NCBI GenBank assembly: GCA_018136815.1
Contig: CM030932.1
Coordinates: 497,481 to 561,480, forward strand
Reading direction: 5' to 3'
Length of the DNA stretch: 64,000 nt
From: Isochrysis galbana
Lineage: Eukaryota; Haptophyta; Isochrysidales; Isochrysidaceae
The notes beneath the pieces are model-generated. The model saw nothing but the letters and a program-made list of their open reading frames with translations. It was not told the DNA's origin and ran no database searches. The translations under genes were made by a program, and so were the position numbers. This document shows positions 43,737-55,197 of the stretch, piece by piece. How positions within the stretch are numbered: the first letter of the stretch is position 1; the number at the start of each line of letters is the position of its first letter.

Positions 43737-44335
43737 TATGCATGGCGTTTGCACATGGCACACCCACGCCATTTTCTTGCGGGTGTGATGATCGTGGCAC
43801 GTGTGGAAGCGCCGTCAGGCCTGCGCCCGGCACAGCCTTGATCCGCCGCACCACAAACGCGGCTTACAGAGCCGCGACACCACTCACCAAAGGCACGCAC
43901 TCTTAGCACTCGTTCCCCTTCACTCGCATGCAGACATTCAGAAGGTTCCTAGGACTTCTCGGACACTTCACGATGCGGCGTGTAAGCCCGCGTCACGTGT
44001 CGCCACAAACCACAGCCACCACACTCTTCTTTGAGGGGTCAAGGGCCAGGACTGAGGCGGTGGGAACGGGCCGAGGGGAAGAATTCGGTGCATGTGGAAC
44101 TAAAGCGCGCGCGGGCTTGAAGGCCGATCCGCACAGCACCTTCTTCCCGCCCCGCGGCCGGATCGCCGGAAACGGGGATCACCACCCGGGCACTCTCTCT
44201 CCCACGCTTGCATCCCCGCTGTGTCCTCGGCGCAGTCTTCCACGCGCGAACGCGCCCGCGGCACACGCGCGCGCGAGGTGCGGCGCCCCCGCCCTCTCCC
44301 GTTGCGGGGAAAGCCTCCGCTCCACGCAGCCCGAC
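43737..44335. other. 3' flank of the duplicated membrane-protein gene, nothing assigned
   Basis: Overlapping frames without motifs. Confidence 0.35.
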
Positions 44336-45346
44336 TCACACGAGAGGCTGCTGGGCCTCCGAGCTGCTCTTCTTGCCGAGGCATGGCACCGAGATCCTCT
44401 CCTTGGTGAGAGGGTTGACAAAGTGGTCTGTCCCGTCCATCCAGTCATGGTAATCAAACTGGTCGGTGCCCTCGGAGATAAAGATGTCAAGCGGTGGCCA
44501 CTTCTTGCCGATAAGGGCGAAGATGGCTAGCTCTAGGAAGAGGACCGGCGACATAAGCCAGAAGCACACGACGCCAAAGACGGCGGCCGGCTTGCCGTCG
44601 TACCCGTCGGGCTGCGCCATGCGCATCCCCAACACGATCAGGTTGAGAGGGAGCGTGAAGAGGTAGCCGATGGCGATGAGGGGTGTGAAGAGGACGACGA
44701 GCATCCACTTGATGTACTGCGTCAGCATGCACACACCCGAGAACTGCGGGCAGCTCGTCGAGCCGCAGTGGGTGTTGAGCTCCAGCCTCTCGGCGACGCC
44801 CCCCTGACTGGTCTGCGCCTCATCCTCCTGCTGTCCCTGCTGCTCGCTCGGCGTCTGGCCGACGGGCTCCCCGGTGAAGGGGTCGGTGAAGGATGCGACG
44901 AACCCGCCGAATCCCTTGTCCATCGTCGGGCTGAATCCCTCGCCAGACGCGAACCACGAGAAGGGAACAGTCTTCCACCCGATCATCTTGCTGACAGCCA
45001 ACTGCAACATGAGAAGCGGGAAGAGTAGCACAAAGAGGATCTGGCCCGGGAGGGCAGACTTGGAGCGTTTGAGCTTCGCGCCCTCGACTGCGACGCTCAT
45101 CCAGAAGAGGAGGGGCGCGGTAAACACGAGGGAGAGGAGGATGAGAGGTGTGAAGAGGATGGTGAGTGTCCATTTGAAGAGTTGAGCGGGAACACAGAGG
45201 GGAGAGGGAGGAGGACAGCGCGTGGAGCCGCACTGGGCGTCGAGTGGGGAGGAGGAGGTGGCGGGGGGCTGGCTTGACGCCGCGCGCTTCGCTGCGATGT
45301 GCCGTGCCGTCGGTTTGGGCAGGGAAGGCTTTGAGGTGGGAAGCAT
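44336..45346 (-). CDS. Membrane protein with internally duplicated Cys-motif plus two-helix module
   Basis: Single-exon frame of 336 codons. Two halves align: QCGSTRCPPPSPLC, KWTLTILFTPLILLSLVF, then LFVLLFPLLMLQLAV (38-120), and HCGSTSCPQFSGVC, KWMLVVLFTPLIAIGYLF, then CFWLMSPVLFLELAIF (193-276). Each half has the motif CGST-x-CP-x4/5-C, a KW-started helix containing LFTPLI, and a second helix. Each is followed by a short globular segment ending in a related box (FTDPFTGEPV at 153-162; FVNPLTKERI at 309-318). A Gln/Glu-rich linker (about 165-188) joins the halves. I do not recognise the family. Membrane location is inferred from four strong hydrophobic segments; function unknown. Confidence 0.8.
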   Translation of the reverse strand: MLPTSKPSLPKPTARHIAAKRAASSQPPATSSSPLDAQCGSTRCPPPSPLCVPAQLFKWTLTILFTPLILLSLVFTAPLLFWMSVAVEGAKLKRSKSALPGQILFVLLFPLLMLQLAVSKMIGWKTVPFSWFASGEGFSPTMDKGFGGFVASFTDPFTGEPVGQTPSEQQGQQEDEAQTSQGGVAERLELNTHCGSTSCPQFSGVCMLTQYIKWMLVVLFTPLIAIGYLFTLPLNLIVLGMRMAQPDGYDGKPAAVFGVVCFWLMSPVLFLELAIFALIGKKWPPLDIFISEGTDQFDYHDWMDGTDHFVNPLTKERISVPCLGKKSSSEAQQPLV

Positions 45347-46579
45347 CGGGAGGGAGAGGGGAAGAGAGAGGAGAGAGGATGGAGCCGCGCTCGATTCAAG
45401 GGAGAGGGCCCTCTGGTTATGTAGATAACCACCCCTGTCTCCTTTAATTTTGCACCAGCAGAGAGATGGGAGGGGTGTTCATGGCGGTGCGTGAAGGGGT
45501 ACCTCTGAGTACGGAATTGTCTCGCCTGTTTATGGTATAACTTCCCCCGCCCGTCGCTCGATCCCTCGCGATCTCTCGCGCAGACTCTCCTCAAGAAGGA
45601 GAGAGAAGAGAGAGAGAGAGAACGCCGCGTTTCGAAAGTAGTGACGATACACTTTTTACTGTTAGAAGGCCGCCGTACCGAGGGGGGGGGGAGCCCCCAC
45701 CCCCTTGTTTTCTTCTTCTTGTGGAACCCCCTCTCGTCAATTCAAAAGGTGGCAGCCCGGTGGCCCGACCTCCTCCCCGGTGGCGGGACCTAACACACCC
45801 TTGAGAGCCTCGATGGGGAATACAGTGAAAGGGTGAATTCCAAGTGCAGTAAACACAGTCTGTTTTCGTATTGCGTATTGGGCCTGCTCGGCCGCTCGTC
45901 CAAATCCAAATACCAAAGCCTAAAGCCCAAATAATAATACCATCAAAAACAGCCCCCAAATACAAAAACAAATACAGTACGCACGGCGCATGAGAAGCAG
46001 CATTTTTCATTTTTAGAACTTGAAGTTCAATCTTGACTAAACAAAAACAAAGGGCAGCTATAGGGCGGGGCGGTGATTCTCCCCTACACTCTTGGGGTGG
46101 GGGGTGCGGAGTGCGGATGGCGGGCAGCAAAGACGGTCTACCGGGGGAGTCTTGATGTCCCGCTAACCTCGCCAAGCACACAAGCTGGACGACGCGCAAC
46201 TGAAAGCACACGTCGCCAACATCCCCGATAAGACTTGTGCACGAGTGAATTCGTACACCGAGGCCGCGTGCAAATCTTGCCTCGTTCCCCCACCATTGGC
46301 TCATCGTCGCCTTCCGCCGCCGGCTCTCCGAGCTCTCTCGTCTCTCGGATTGCGCAGCTCATCCTACTAATCCCTCACCCTTGGTCCGTCAAATCGGCGC
46401 ACACACTCTCTCGCCGCTCTCTCAGAGTGTTGGACGCTGATCGGCAACCACTGCTGACTGCTTGGTGCTCGATGCAGCCCTTCTCACTGAGTATGACATG
46501 AAAGCCGTCGCCTCGGCCAAAAGCCCGCCACATCCGCTGAGGCCTACTCGCTCTTGCCATCTCTCTGCCCCGCGCCCCA
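45347..46579. other. Intergenic, nothing assigned
   Basis: It contains the 5' flank of the 336-codon gene, with a short coding-strand pyrimidine tract (45350-45395), and the 3' flank of the nucleoporin. The 237-codon minus-strand frame (45591-46304) has no domain and includes a low-complexity end, so it is not called. Confidence 0.4.
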
Positions 46580-49500
46580 TTACCTTGTCCTGCGAGCCGG
46601 CTTGCGTGCGGTCCGCGTGACACGGCGCGCCGAGGCATCACCTCCACCGATGGCAAACGGGTTGTTTGCAAGCCCCGAGGACGCAGCCGCGCCAAATGCT
46701 GAAGACGAGGTGGTGGACGCCGCCGAGGCGCCAAACGATGGCGGGGCCGTTGTTCCGCCCCCACCGCCAAACGTGAAGGTGGAGCCGCCATTTGCGCTCA
46801 TCGAAGTAGACCCTGCAGTTTGCAAGCCCTTGCCGTCACTGTTCGGAGCCCCAAATGCCTGAACGGCTGTGGAAGATGTGGCACCTCCGAAGGAAAAGGT
46901 GGAAGTTGCGCCGACGCCGAGGGCGGAGGAAGATGAAGCGGCACTAAAGGCTGGCGCAGCCAGGGGCGCGGCAGCGCCGAAGGCAGGCGTAGCCGAGGGC
47001 GCGCCACCGCCGAAGGCTGGCGTGGCAGACGTTGCCGAGGAGCCGAAGGCTGGCGCTGATGATGGCGCCGTGGTGCCGAAGCCTGGCGTGGATGTGGGAG
47101 CAGAGGCGCCAAAGGCTGACGTCGACGCTGGAGCGCCGAACTTCAATGTTGATGAGGAGGCTGGAGCACCGAAGGTCGGCGTGGAAGAGGACGCCGGGGC
47201 GCCGAAGGTCGGTGCAGAAGAAGAAGCTGGGGCGCCGAAGGCTGGCGCGGAAGAGGACGCCGGGGCGCCGAAGGCCGGCGCGGAAGAGGACGCCGGGGCG
47301 CCGAAGGCCGGCGTGGATGAGGGGGCGGCGCCGCCAAAAGCCGCTCCAGATGAGGATGCTGAGGCGCCGAAGGCCGGTGTGGATGAGGGCGCAGGGGCGC
47401 CGAAGGCCGAGGTGGATGAGGGCGCAGCGGCGGCGAAGGCCGAGGTGAATGAGGGCGCAGCGGTGCCGAAGGCCGAGGTGGATGAGGGCGCAGCGGCGCC
47501 GAAGGCCGGTGTGGATGAAGGCGCAGCGGTGCCAAAAGCCGGTGTGGATGAGGGCGCAGGGGCGCCGAAGGTCGGTGTCGATGAGGGCGCAGAGGTGCCA
47601 AAAGCCGGTGTGGATGAGGGCGCAGGGGCGCCGAAAGCCGGTGTCGACGAGGGCGCAGAGGTGCCGAAAGCCGGTGTCGATGAGGGCGCCGAGGCGCCGA
47701 AGGCCGGTGTCGACGAGGGCGCAGCGGCACCGAAGGCCGATGTGGAGGAGGACGGCACGGGGGCGCCAAAGGCCGGTGAGGAGGTCGCCGAGGCACCGAA
47801 GGCAGGTGCTGGTGAGGACGCAGTAGCACCAAAAGCCGGCATGGAGGAGGCCGGTGCAGGCGCGCCAAAGGCAGGCGTGGAGGAGGTTGCAGCGGCGCCA
47901 AAAGCCGAAGTGGAGGAAGGCGCTGGAGCGCCAAAGGCTAGCGTGGTAGATGGCGCCGCACTGGCGCCAAAGGCAGGAACGGAAGGCGGTACGGCGTCAG
48001 CTCCAAAGGCCGGCTTGGACGAGGCGGTGGCGGTGGTGGCGGCGCCAAGGGCAGGATTGGAAGAGGGCGCGGCAGCACCAAAAGTTGGCTTGGACGAGGG
48101 CGCGGCGGCGTCAAGGGCTGGCGCGGGCGAGGGCACGCCAACGCCGAAGGCCAGCGTGGACGAGTGCGCAGCTGCACCAAAGGTGAAGGTGGAGGTGGAA
48201 GGCGGCGCAGCGGCTCCGAAAGCGAAGGCAGAGGAGGGTGCGGCTGAGGAGGGGGGCTTGGCCTGAGATGTCGCGGCTGGGGATGCCGCAGAAGCACCGC
48301 TGCCAAAGATGGGAGCGCCACCGACCGTTGCAGGTGTGCCAACTGCTCCGGACGGTGTGGCGGCATCGGCGGGCTGCACTGACGATGTGGCCGCTCCTGT
48401 CACCGAGCTCCCGTCGCCCGAGGCGCTGGAGGACGCCTTGCCCGCAGTTCCAAAGCCGAAGAGGCTGGGTGCCTTACCGTCGGCCGAGACCCCAGGCCCG
48501 GACGACGAGCTCCCCGCAGCAGCTCCGGGAGCCGGCGCGGCCTCGCCAGGGGCCGCTACTGGTGTCAGCTTGAATGCATCGGTGGTCCCAAAGGCGAAGG
48601 TTGCCACAGGAGCGGCTGTCGACGATGAGGGCTTGGAGGAGAAGGCGAGGCCACTTGATGTGGCGGTCGAGGCTACCGAGGCGGCGGCGTCGTTGGGCGC
48701 TTGTGACCCAAACGAGAAGAGGCCGCCCGCAGCAGAAGTGGGAGGTGCCGCGACCCCAGCAAAGGCGGGTGCGGCGGCGGGTGCCGCACTATCGGCCGCC
48801 TTGCTGGGAGCGCTCGCAGAGGCAGAGTCGGATCCAAAGGCGAGCGCTGAGCCGGCGCTTGCCGAGGTGCCAGCACCTCCTGCTGAGGAGACCCCGCCAC
48901 CAAAGGCAAAGAGGCCCCCGCTGGGTGCCGAGGCCGGCACGTCCTTGGCAAGCATGGCAGCCTCACCCACTTTGCTGCCCGTCCCGATGGTGCCATTGNN
49001 NNNNNNNNNNNNNNNNNNNNNNNNNNNNNNNNNNNNNNNNNNNNNNNNNNNNNNNNNNNNNNNNNNNNNNNNNNNNNNNNNNNNNNNNNNNNNNNNNNCC
49101 AAATGCGAAGCCGGCTGCCGCCGGCGAAGAGACGGGCGCGGCGGGCGCGCCGCTCGCCGCGGCATCGAAGCTTCCGCTCGCCGAGAGCGGGCCAAGAGGT
49201 GCAAGCTTTTGCAGCCGCTGGCGCTCCGCCCGCTCAATCAGCTCAGCACCGAGGGCGCCCCTCCGTTTGGTGCCCGCAGCAATGCGCACAAAGCCTCCGG
49301 GGGTGAGCTTGGCGCCGCGCTCCAGCTCGAATACGCGCGCCCGCTTCACGCCGTTCATGGGCGTATCGCACTCGCCGTCGATCACGCCACCATAGCCGCC
49401 CAGCTCGGGCTTGTGTGACGAGAGGCTGTGGTCGATCCTCCGGCTCGTGGGTGGGGCGCCGTCGCCAAGAGACCTGGCGCCCATCTGCGAGGCGCGCTGC

Positions 49501-50618
49501 GCATGCGCAGACCGCGCACTCCCATAGCTGTCCATCGCGGGGCTGCAAATATCATATTGCCCAAGCACATCGAGGAGGTGCACTGCCTTGCGCTTGCGAA
49601 CACCAGCCTCCTGCTGTGGCGGCGAACAGGAGGCGTCGTACGCTGCGGGGCTCCCCACCGGCACTTGGGGGGTGGTGCGCGCTCCAGCGGCGTGTGGCCC
49701 AAGCCCGCCGTCCATCTCCATGGGCACGCGCTCATCCGCATCGCCAAGACTCGCGACGGCGGAGCCACAGTGGGCCGCTCCGTTGCCGAAGGCCGGCGCC
49801 CCATCGGGTGACAGAAGCGCGCTTGCGGGCTGTGAGTGCGTAGCATCAGACATGCGCGCGCTCGCAGGGGATGCCGGGCCGCCCGACGGGGCCCTGTCGC
49901 CTGGCGCCATCATCCGCGATGCGGTGGCTGTGGGGGAGGCAGAGGAGAAGAGTCGCTGCGGCGTGAGCAGTTTGCCTGCCGTCTGCGCCGCACCCGGCCC
50001 CGGCCCGCCATGCGACATCGATCTGCCCCCGCCAAGCGATCCTGCTTGCCACGAGGGCGCTGCACTTAGCAACATGCCGGCATCGCCGCACCATGCGGCG
50101 GGCGAGGAATCGCCGCGCCGCTGGTGGAACGGAGCCACGGCCGGCTCTATACCGTCGGGTTGGGAAAGACCGAGGCTCATCCGCGCGCCGCCCCTCGCCG
50201 GCCCCCAGCTGCTGGCCAGCTCATCTTGTTGTAGCGGTTGCAGCTGCGCCGGCGCGGCCGGCGAGGCGGCAGCAGCGAGCGGCCGCGCGAGCGGCCGCGC
50301 GAGGGAAGGAGGGCCGGCGACGTGCTGGAGCCGGTGGACATGGCAGCGGCGTGATTGGTCCCGCCTCTTCCGGCGGCGCAGCCAGCGGGCGAGGAGGAAG
50401 GACGAGAGGAGGAGGAAGAGGAGGAGGAGGAGGAGGACGAGCATCGCTCGCTGGGAGAGCTGCATGGCGAGGAGCGGAAGGCAGAAGAGGGCAAAATGCG
50501 GCGCGCGGAAGGCAAGGGGGAGTGATGCGGTGAGAAGCAGCATGCGGAGCGGTGGTGGGGCCAGCCAGGAGCTGAGGAGGAGAAGGGAGAGGGAGGAGAG
50601 AGAGAGAGAGAGAGACAT
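46580..50618 (-). CDS. FG-repeat nucleoporin with possible N-terminal membrane anchor, spanning a gap
   Basis: FG nucleoporins line the nuclear pore and bind transport receptors. The N-terminal part (50618-49099) and C-terminal part (48998-46580) are separated by 100 N. From Met 50618 come hydrophobic segments, the last [20 protein letters not shown] followed by RRRKRR. A 430-residue disordered region follows with conserved-looking islands ([29 protein letters not shown]). After the gap are more than 40 FG motifs spaced 10-12 residues, mostly [10 protein letters not shown]. The end is a basic tail ([16 protein letters not shown]). Membrane anchor plus basic stretch plus C-terminal FG repeats is the layout of vertebrate POM121. 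The Leu run is encoded by a CTC-rich simple repeat, so the start and the anchor are uncertain; Met at SLGLSQPDG is the alternative. Confidence 0.8.
48999..49098. other. Assembly gap, 100 N, inside the nucleoporin gene
   Basis: Exactly 100 N. The frame differs on the two sides, which is uninformative because the true gap length is unknown. The gap lies at the junction of the disordered region and the FG repeats. Confidence 0.99.
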
Positions 50619-50639
50619 CTCCAGTAGAGAGAGGCGGGG

Positions 50640-51165
50640 TTGAGGGAGAGGGAGAGGGGGAGAGGGAGAGCAGGGGGGAGGGGGCGGCGGAGAGGGGGAG
50701 AGGGACGGGGAGGGAGGGAGAGGGTATCGGGCGCGAGGGTGAGGAGGCCGCACTCAGGAGGAGAAGGCAGAGGGAGAGGAGAGAGGAGGGGGAGAGGGAG
50801 AGGAGGGGGGGAGAGGGGAGAGGAGAGAAGGGGGGAAGGGGGGGGTCAGGATAAGGTGAGAGAGGGAGGGAGGGAAGTTAGAGAGAGGGGAGGGAGGGAG
50901 GGGGGAGAAGGGGAGAAAAGGCGGGAGAGGAGAGGCGGGAGGGTGAGAGAGAGAGAGAGAGTAGGAGGAGGGGGGGGGGGGGAAGAGAGAGAGTGAGAGA
51001 AGAGAGAGAGAGAGAGGGAACAGAGAGAAGAGCGAGAGAGAGCGAGAGAGAGAGGTAAGAGAGAGAGTGAGAGAGAGAAGAGCGATAGCGAGAGAGAGAA
51101 GAGAGAGAGAAGAGAGAGAGAAGAGAGAGAGAAGAGAGAGAGAAGAGAGAGAGAAGAGAGAGAGG

Positions 51166-51214
<49 letters not shown>

Positions 51215-51224
51215 AGAGACGTGG
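50640..51224. repeat. Polypurine tract upstream of the nucleoporin gene
   Basis: GGGAGAGG-type words grade into (GA)n/(AGAGAGAGAA)n at 50945-51215. The coding strand of the nucleoporin is the pyrimidine strand. Plus-strand frames here are Arg/Glu/Gly simple sequence. Confidence 0.9.
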
Positions 51225-51243
51225 AGCCCCGGGTTTTTTTGTA

Positions 51244-52386
51244 AATTTAAATTTTTAACAAATTTTTATGGGTCGCGGCGCGGCAAAGGAACGGGACTAG
51301 CGCTCACTCAAGACAGGACACCCTGCCGCGGCAAGCGCAAGCACCCTTCCCCCCTTATGCCACCCAGCTCTTCACTAGCTTTCTACCTGCGCTAGCCAGA
51401 GCGCCCCTCCCTCCACACTCAGACAGCCCCCTACGCCAGGATCCTGTTCTGGTCTCGCAGGCAAGGGGGCCTAATGGGAGGGAGAGGAGCAACTCCTCAG
51501 AGAGGAGCTGTGGGGAAGGAGATGTCTGAGTGGGGGCGCTATACCCTTGCGCTAGGCATGGGCAGCGACGCCGCCTCAAGACATGTCCTCCCTCTTGTCT
51601 TGAGTCGGAATTTTTGGTGCTTGAAGCAGAGGGCAAGGGGGTTTGTGCTTCTTGGGTTAGTTGTAGTTGGAAGAGGGAGTGGGAGAGGGAGTGAAGTGTT
51701 GGAAGAGGGCCCAAGGCAGAGCACTGAGTTGTAGGTAATTGTGGCCCACAAGAGTGGGGTGAAAACGTGAAGTGTATCAACAAGGGTCTTGAGTTGAAAT
51801 TTTTGGTGCTTTGAACAGAGGGCGAGGGGGTTCGTGCTGTTTGGGTTGGTTCTAGAGGGAAGGGAGAGTAGGAGAGGGAGTCAAGTGTTGAAGGAGGGCC
51901 CAAGGCAGGGCACTGAGTTGTAGGTTCTTGTGGCCCACAGGAGTGGGGTGAAAACGAGAAGTGAGTCAACATGTTGAAAAACAGAGGCACAAGTTGCTCT
52001 CCGTAGGAGATTGATGGTTGTGAAGTGCCCTCCCATGTTGGGTGCACTGATGGTAGAGGTTTCCACCATGGGGAGGGCAGCTGAGCTGCCCTCCCACATG
52101 AGGTGCTCTTGGGGTGGGAGGGTTTCCCACTGTTGGAGGGGGTCTCAAAGACCCCCTGCATGCTACGCAGAGCCATGGGGGCAGCCTGTTCGGTGCCAGT
52201 GCTCGCCACCCCGCGCGCTTGCGCGGGCGTGGTTTGGATGGGCTGGATGGGCTCTGAGAGGGCTTTCTGACGAGCCGCCTCGGGCGGCATGGGGCGTCCC
52301 AGGTGGGGCGCGGTGGCGAGGGTCGCCTGGGGCTCGGGAGCGGTCGCGGCACGCTCCATAGTTCAAACTATAACAATAGTTTTTTC
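51244..52386 (-). mobile_element. HP-A retroposon, full-length copy with open 334-codon frame
   Basis: It is flanked by the 19-bp repeat agccccgggtttttttgta (51225-51243 and 52387-52405). The hairpin and ATGGAGCGTGCC (ATG 52359) are at the right. The frame runs uninterrupted to 51355 and ends ASAGRKLVKSWVA. It contains the same two tandem 190-bp units as the copy at 17083. The A-rich 3' end is at 51244-51262. It differs from the 17083 copy by scattered substitutions and small in-frame changes. Confidence 0.88.
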
Positions 52387-52405
52387 AGCCCCGGGTTTTT
52401 TTGTA

Positions 52406-52710
52406 GGAACGGCGAGCTATTCTCAATCTTATCTTCCTACTAAGTTAGGAGACAGGGAGTACATAGCGATCTTTACAACTTTACTCGGTACAAAGCGTGG
52501 ATATAAATAATCCGCGGGGGTACGTCAATTGAGAGTTAACCCTAGTACATGCCTAAAATCCCAATAAGGGGGGGGCTGGCATGCGGGTCGGGGCGCCCAA
52601 ACGACAGAATTTTTGTGCCACATATATCGGACACAGTTCCCACACCGTAAGCCCATCGCCTGACTCTTTGTGCCACGGCCTGACAGTTCACTCAATGCGC
52701 TCGCACAAGA
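52406..52710. other. Intergenic, nothing assigned
   Basis: 3' flank of the FkbM gene; no shared repeat. Confidence 0.4.
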
Positions 52711-54619
52711 TTACGTCCGAACAAAGGTGGAGCAAACCTCGCCAGGCCTAAGCGGCGATTTGGTGCATCGCAGCTCTGATGGCCTCGGTAGCGGTGCATC
52801 GATCCACTGAGGATACCAGCCGCGCTCCAGCTGCCGGCAGAAGAATACGGGCAAGCCGAGGGGGCCCACTGGCCGAGTTGGGGCACCGCCATCGCGTTGG
52901 GGCCGCCCACTGGGCCGCCTTTGCGTTTGAGGCAACGGGCGCTCGCCGTGCCCACGCATCATTTGCTCGACGCGGCGCCCGTGAAGGCGCACAGTAGATC
53001 GGAGCCGATCAAGCCAGGATGCTCCTGCGGCCTGCCCAGCTCGGCCTCTCGCATCCTCGACATGGCGTTGGTGCTTCCGTTGAGCGACGGACAAATTCTT
53101 AGCTCTGTGTGAGGCCTTTGGTGTGGGCGCGCGTAATCTCGGCGGGCCATCAAAGGCCGGGCGCGATTCGAGGGGCGCTTGATCCCTCCTAAGGGTTGGA
53201 CCAGAAGCAGACGAAGGAACGGTGGGCCGGCGGGGCAAAGGGGAGTCCAATCCGGAGTCCACCCCCTCGGGGAAGAGCAGTGGTCTGTATAGCGGCGAGG
53301 CGCGCCTCAAGAGCGCGACATCGTACCAACAGACTGCCCGCCAGTCCGGAGTCCACGCAGAGAGGTTGTTCCAGTGGATCCCATCACGTGAATACTTAGT
53401 CGTCTTGTCTCTGCAGAGCATGCGTGGGCAGGAGCTGAGGCCGCAGGCGCAGCTAAAGACGGCCACAGCGTTGTATTCCAAGCGCAAGCGGCGGGTGCTC
53501 TGGCTGGAGCCCCGCATGCCGAGCGGGGCGCGCGCGCATTACCTGCAGAGCTCGTACGCATCATCCCAGTACGCGCCCCAGACCGGGAGGAGGAGTGGCT
53601 GCTGGTCGTGCGAGCCGACGAGAAAGGTGTCATAGCCGAGCCGGTCAGCCCATGCCTGGAGCGAGACGAGCGAGACCTGCCCTTGGGAGACACCGGGCAG
53701 GTCCCTCGGAGATTCGGCCGCTGGATGCGCTTGGAACGCCTCGCGCATAGAGTCCCAGATGGCGTGGTTTGCCTACGCAGCGGTGGGGTGGAGAAGGTGG
53801 TCCCGTCGGTGCGGGTGAATGTGGGCGTGCCTTAGCCGTCCCACCAGAATGGCGAGCCGCCGCTAGGCGGGCGGAAAGCGCCACGCTGGCGCGCCGCACC
53901 TTGTCACCATACTCGAGGAGGATGAGGTGGATACGCCCGCTGTGCAGGGCATTGGTCGCACCGCGCAGCACAGCCATCTCGTACCCCTCCACGTCCACCT
54001 TGAGCACGAGCACATCCTGCCTCGCCAACGGTCCGGAGAGCTGCTCATCAATGGTTGTCACCTCTACCCTCGTGCGCGCCACTCCGCGCGGCGCAAACTT
54101 GCGGTCAAGACTGGCGGTGTTGTGCCCCGCGCCCGCCTGTGGCGCCATATCGCCTGCGCCAACGGACCGGCCCACCGCCTTCTGAACCAGCTGCATACAC
54201 GGCCGCGCTCCACGCTCCCTCTCTTCCTCTTCTCTGAGTCGTACCAGACGCCTGAAAGCCTCCTCTGTCGGCTCAAAGCCGAGGATCGCGCCCAGCTCGT
54301 CGCACGACCAGAGGCGGGCGTAGAGCAGCGCGTGCGAAATGTCCCCGCCGACGCTGTTGTACTGCCCGGCCCCCACGTCGATCAGGGAGAAGCTACCCCT
54401 CTCGAAGGGAAGGCTTCGATTTCGGCCGATGAGAGAGGAGGAGGCAACCGAGTGTGTGACGGCGTGCACGCGCTCGATCAGCAGGCGGAGGTGGTTGTTC
54501 GAGCCCCAGAAGGATACGTAGGCCGAGCTCAGCAGGAAGGCGCGCGTAGCAGAGCGCGCAGACGCCGGCGCAGAGCGGTACTCCTCGAGGCTCCGAGGGC
54601 AGCGCGCCGCCGACGCCAT
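52711..54619 (-). CDS. FkbM-family SAM-dependent methyltransferase, three exons
   Basis: FkbM enzymes O-methylate sugars or small molecules. Exons 54619-53900, 53772-53543 and 53410-52711 (GT-AG) join to 549 residues. The SAM-binding DVGAG is at 81-85, GFEP at 114-117, VTTIDEQL at 187-194 and LKVDVEGYEMAVLRGA at 206-221, ending LILLEYGDK at intron 1. Exon 2 adds SLQAWADRLGYDTFLVGS and LLLPVWGAYWDDAYELC, and exon 3 starts RDKTTKYSRDGIHWNNL, with WRAVCWYDVALLRR. This C-terminal layout (GY-D-x-F-L, then YW...YE-x-C, then W...WYDV) is common in algal FkbM proteins. After about residue 365 composition changes to Arg/Pro-rich, so the real C-terminus may be earlier through an unseen splice. An upstream in-frame extension to 54886 is unlikely to be coding. 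Confidence 0.82.
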
Positions 54620-54899
54620 CCTCCGGACCGCCCGCACTGACTTGGCTACCAGTAAAGTAGGAGTACCCAAGGTAATAGTCGAACTTTTACTGTCTACTAC
54701 TGAACTCTTACTGACCAAGCCACAAACCACTATACCATGTGAACACATATTGACTAAACCACTACGCACATGAACTAGTTGTTGTTTGTGGGGGCGGCGC
54801 GGTGCCGAGTGACGACGCATGCCCCGCGCTGCATGGCGGGCTTCCCGTCCCGTGCGCGCGCACACAGATGACACTGACAGACACACTGACAGTGTAACA
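54620..54899. other. 5' flank of the FkbM gene
   Basis: It contains ACCACTATACCATGTGAACA and TAAACCACTACGCACATGAACTAG, a loose repeat, and CTGACAGACACACTGACAGTGTAACACTGACAC microrepeats. No promoter motif assigned. Confidence 0.35.
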
Positions 54900-54922
54900 C
54901 TGACACTAAGTACTAAGAATTT

Positions 54923-55174
54923 TAAATTTTTAACAGATTTTTATGGGTCGCGGCGCGGCAAAGGAACGGAACTAGCGCCAACTCAAGACAGGACTCCCTG
55001 CCGCGGCAAGCGCAAGCACCCTTCCCCCTTCCCCTTCCCCCTTATGCCACCCAGCTCTTCACTAGCTTTCTACCTGCGCTAGCTGGAGCGCCCCTCCCTC
55101 CACACTCAAACAGTCCCCCACGCCAGGATCTTGTTCTGGTCTCGCGCTCCATAGGTCAAACTATAACAATAGTT
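54923..55174 (-). mobile_element. HP-A retroposon with large internal deletion
   Basis: It is flanked by a 23-bp duplication with one mismatch (54900-54922 and 55175-55197). Only about 190 bp of the 3' end and the 5' hairpin with ATGGAGCG remain. Roughly 890 bp are missing, with GCG shared at the two breakpoints. Since the TSD encloses the deletion, either the deleted form was inserted or the loss came afterwards. Confidence 0.8.
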
Positions 55175-55197
55175 CTGACACTAAGCACTAAGAATTT

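Noticed and set aside
45591-46304. 237-codon minus-strand frame
   Set aside because: No recognisable domain, part of it is low-complexity, and the region looks like ordinary flank between two genes.
46869-48266. 465-codon plus-strand frame with repeated PKAGVDEGA
   Set aside because: It is the exact antisense of the FG repeats. Its regularity comes from the repeat DNA of the minus-strand nucleoporin, whose frame is longer and carries a known motif.
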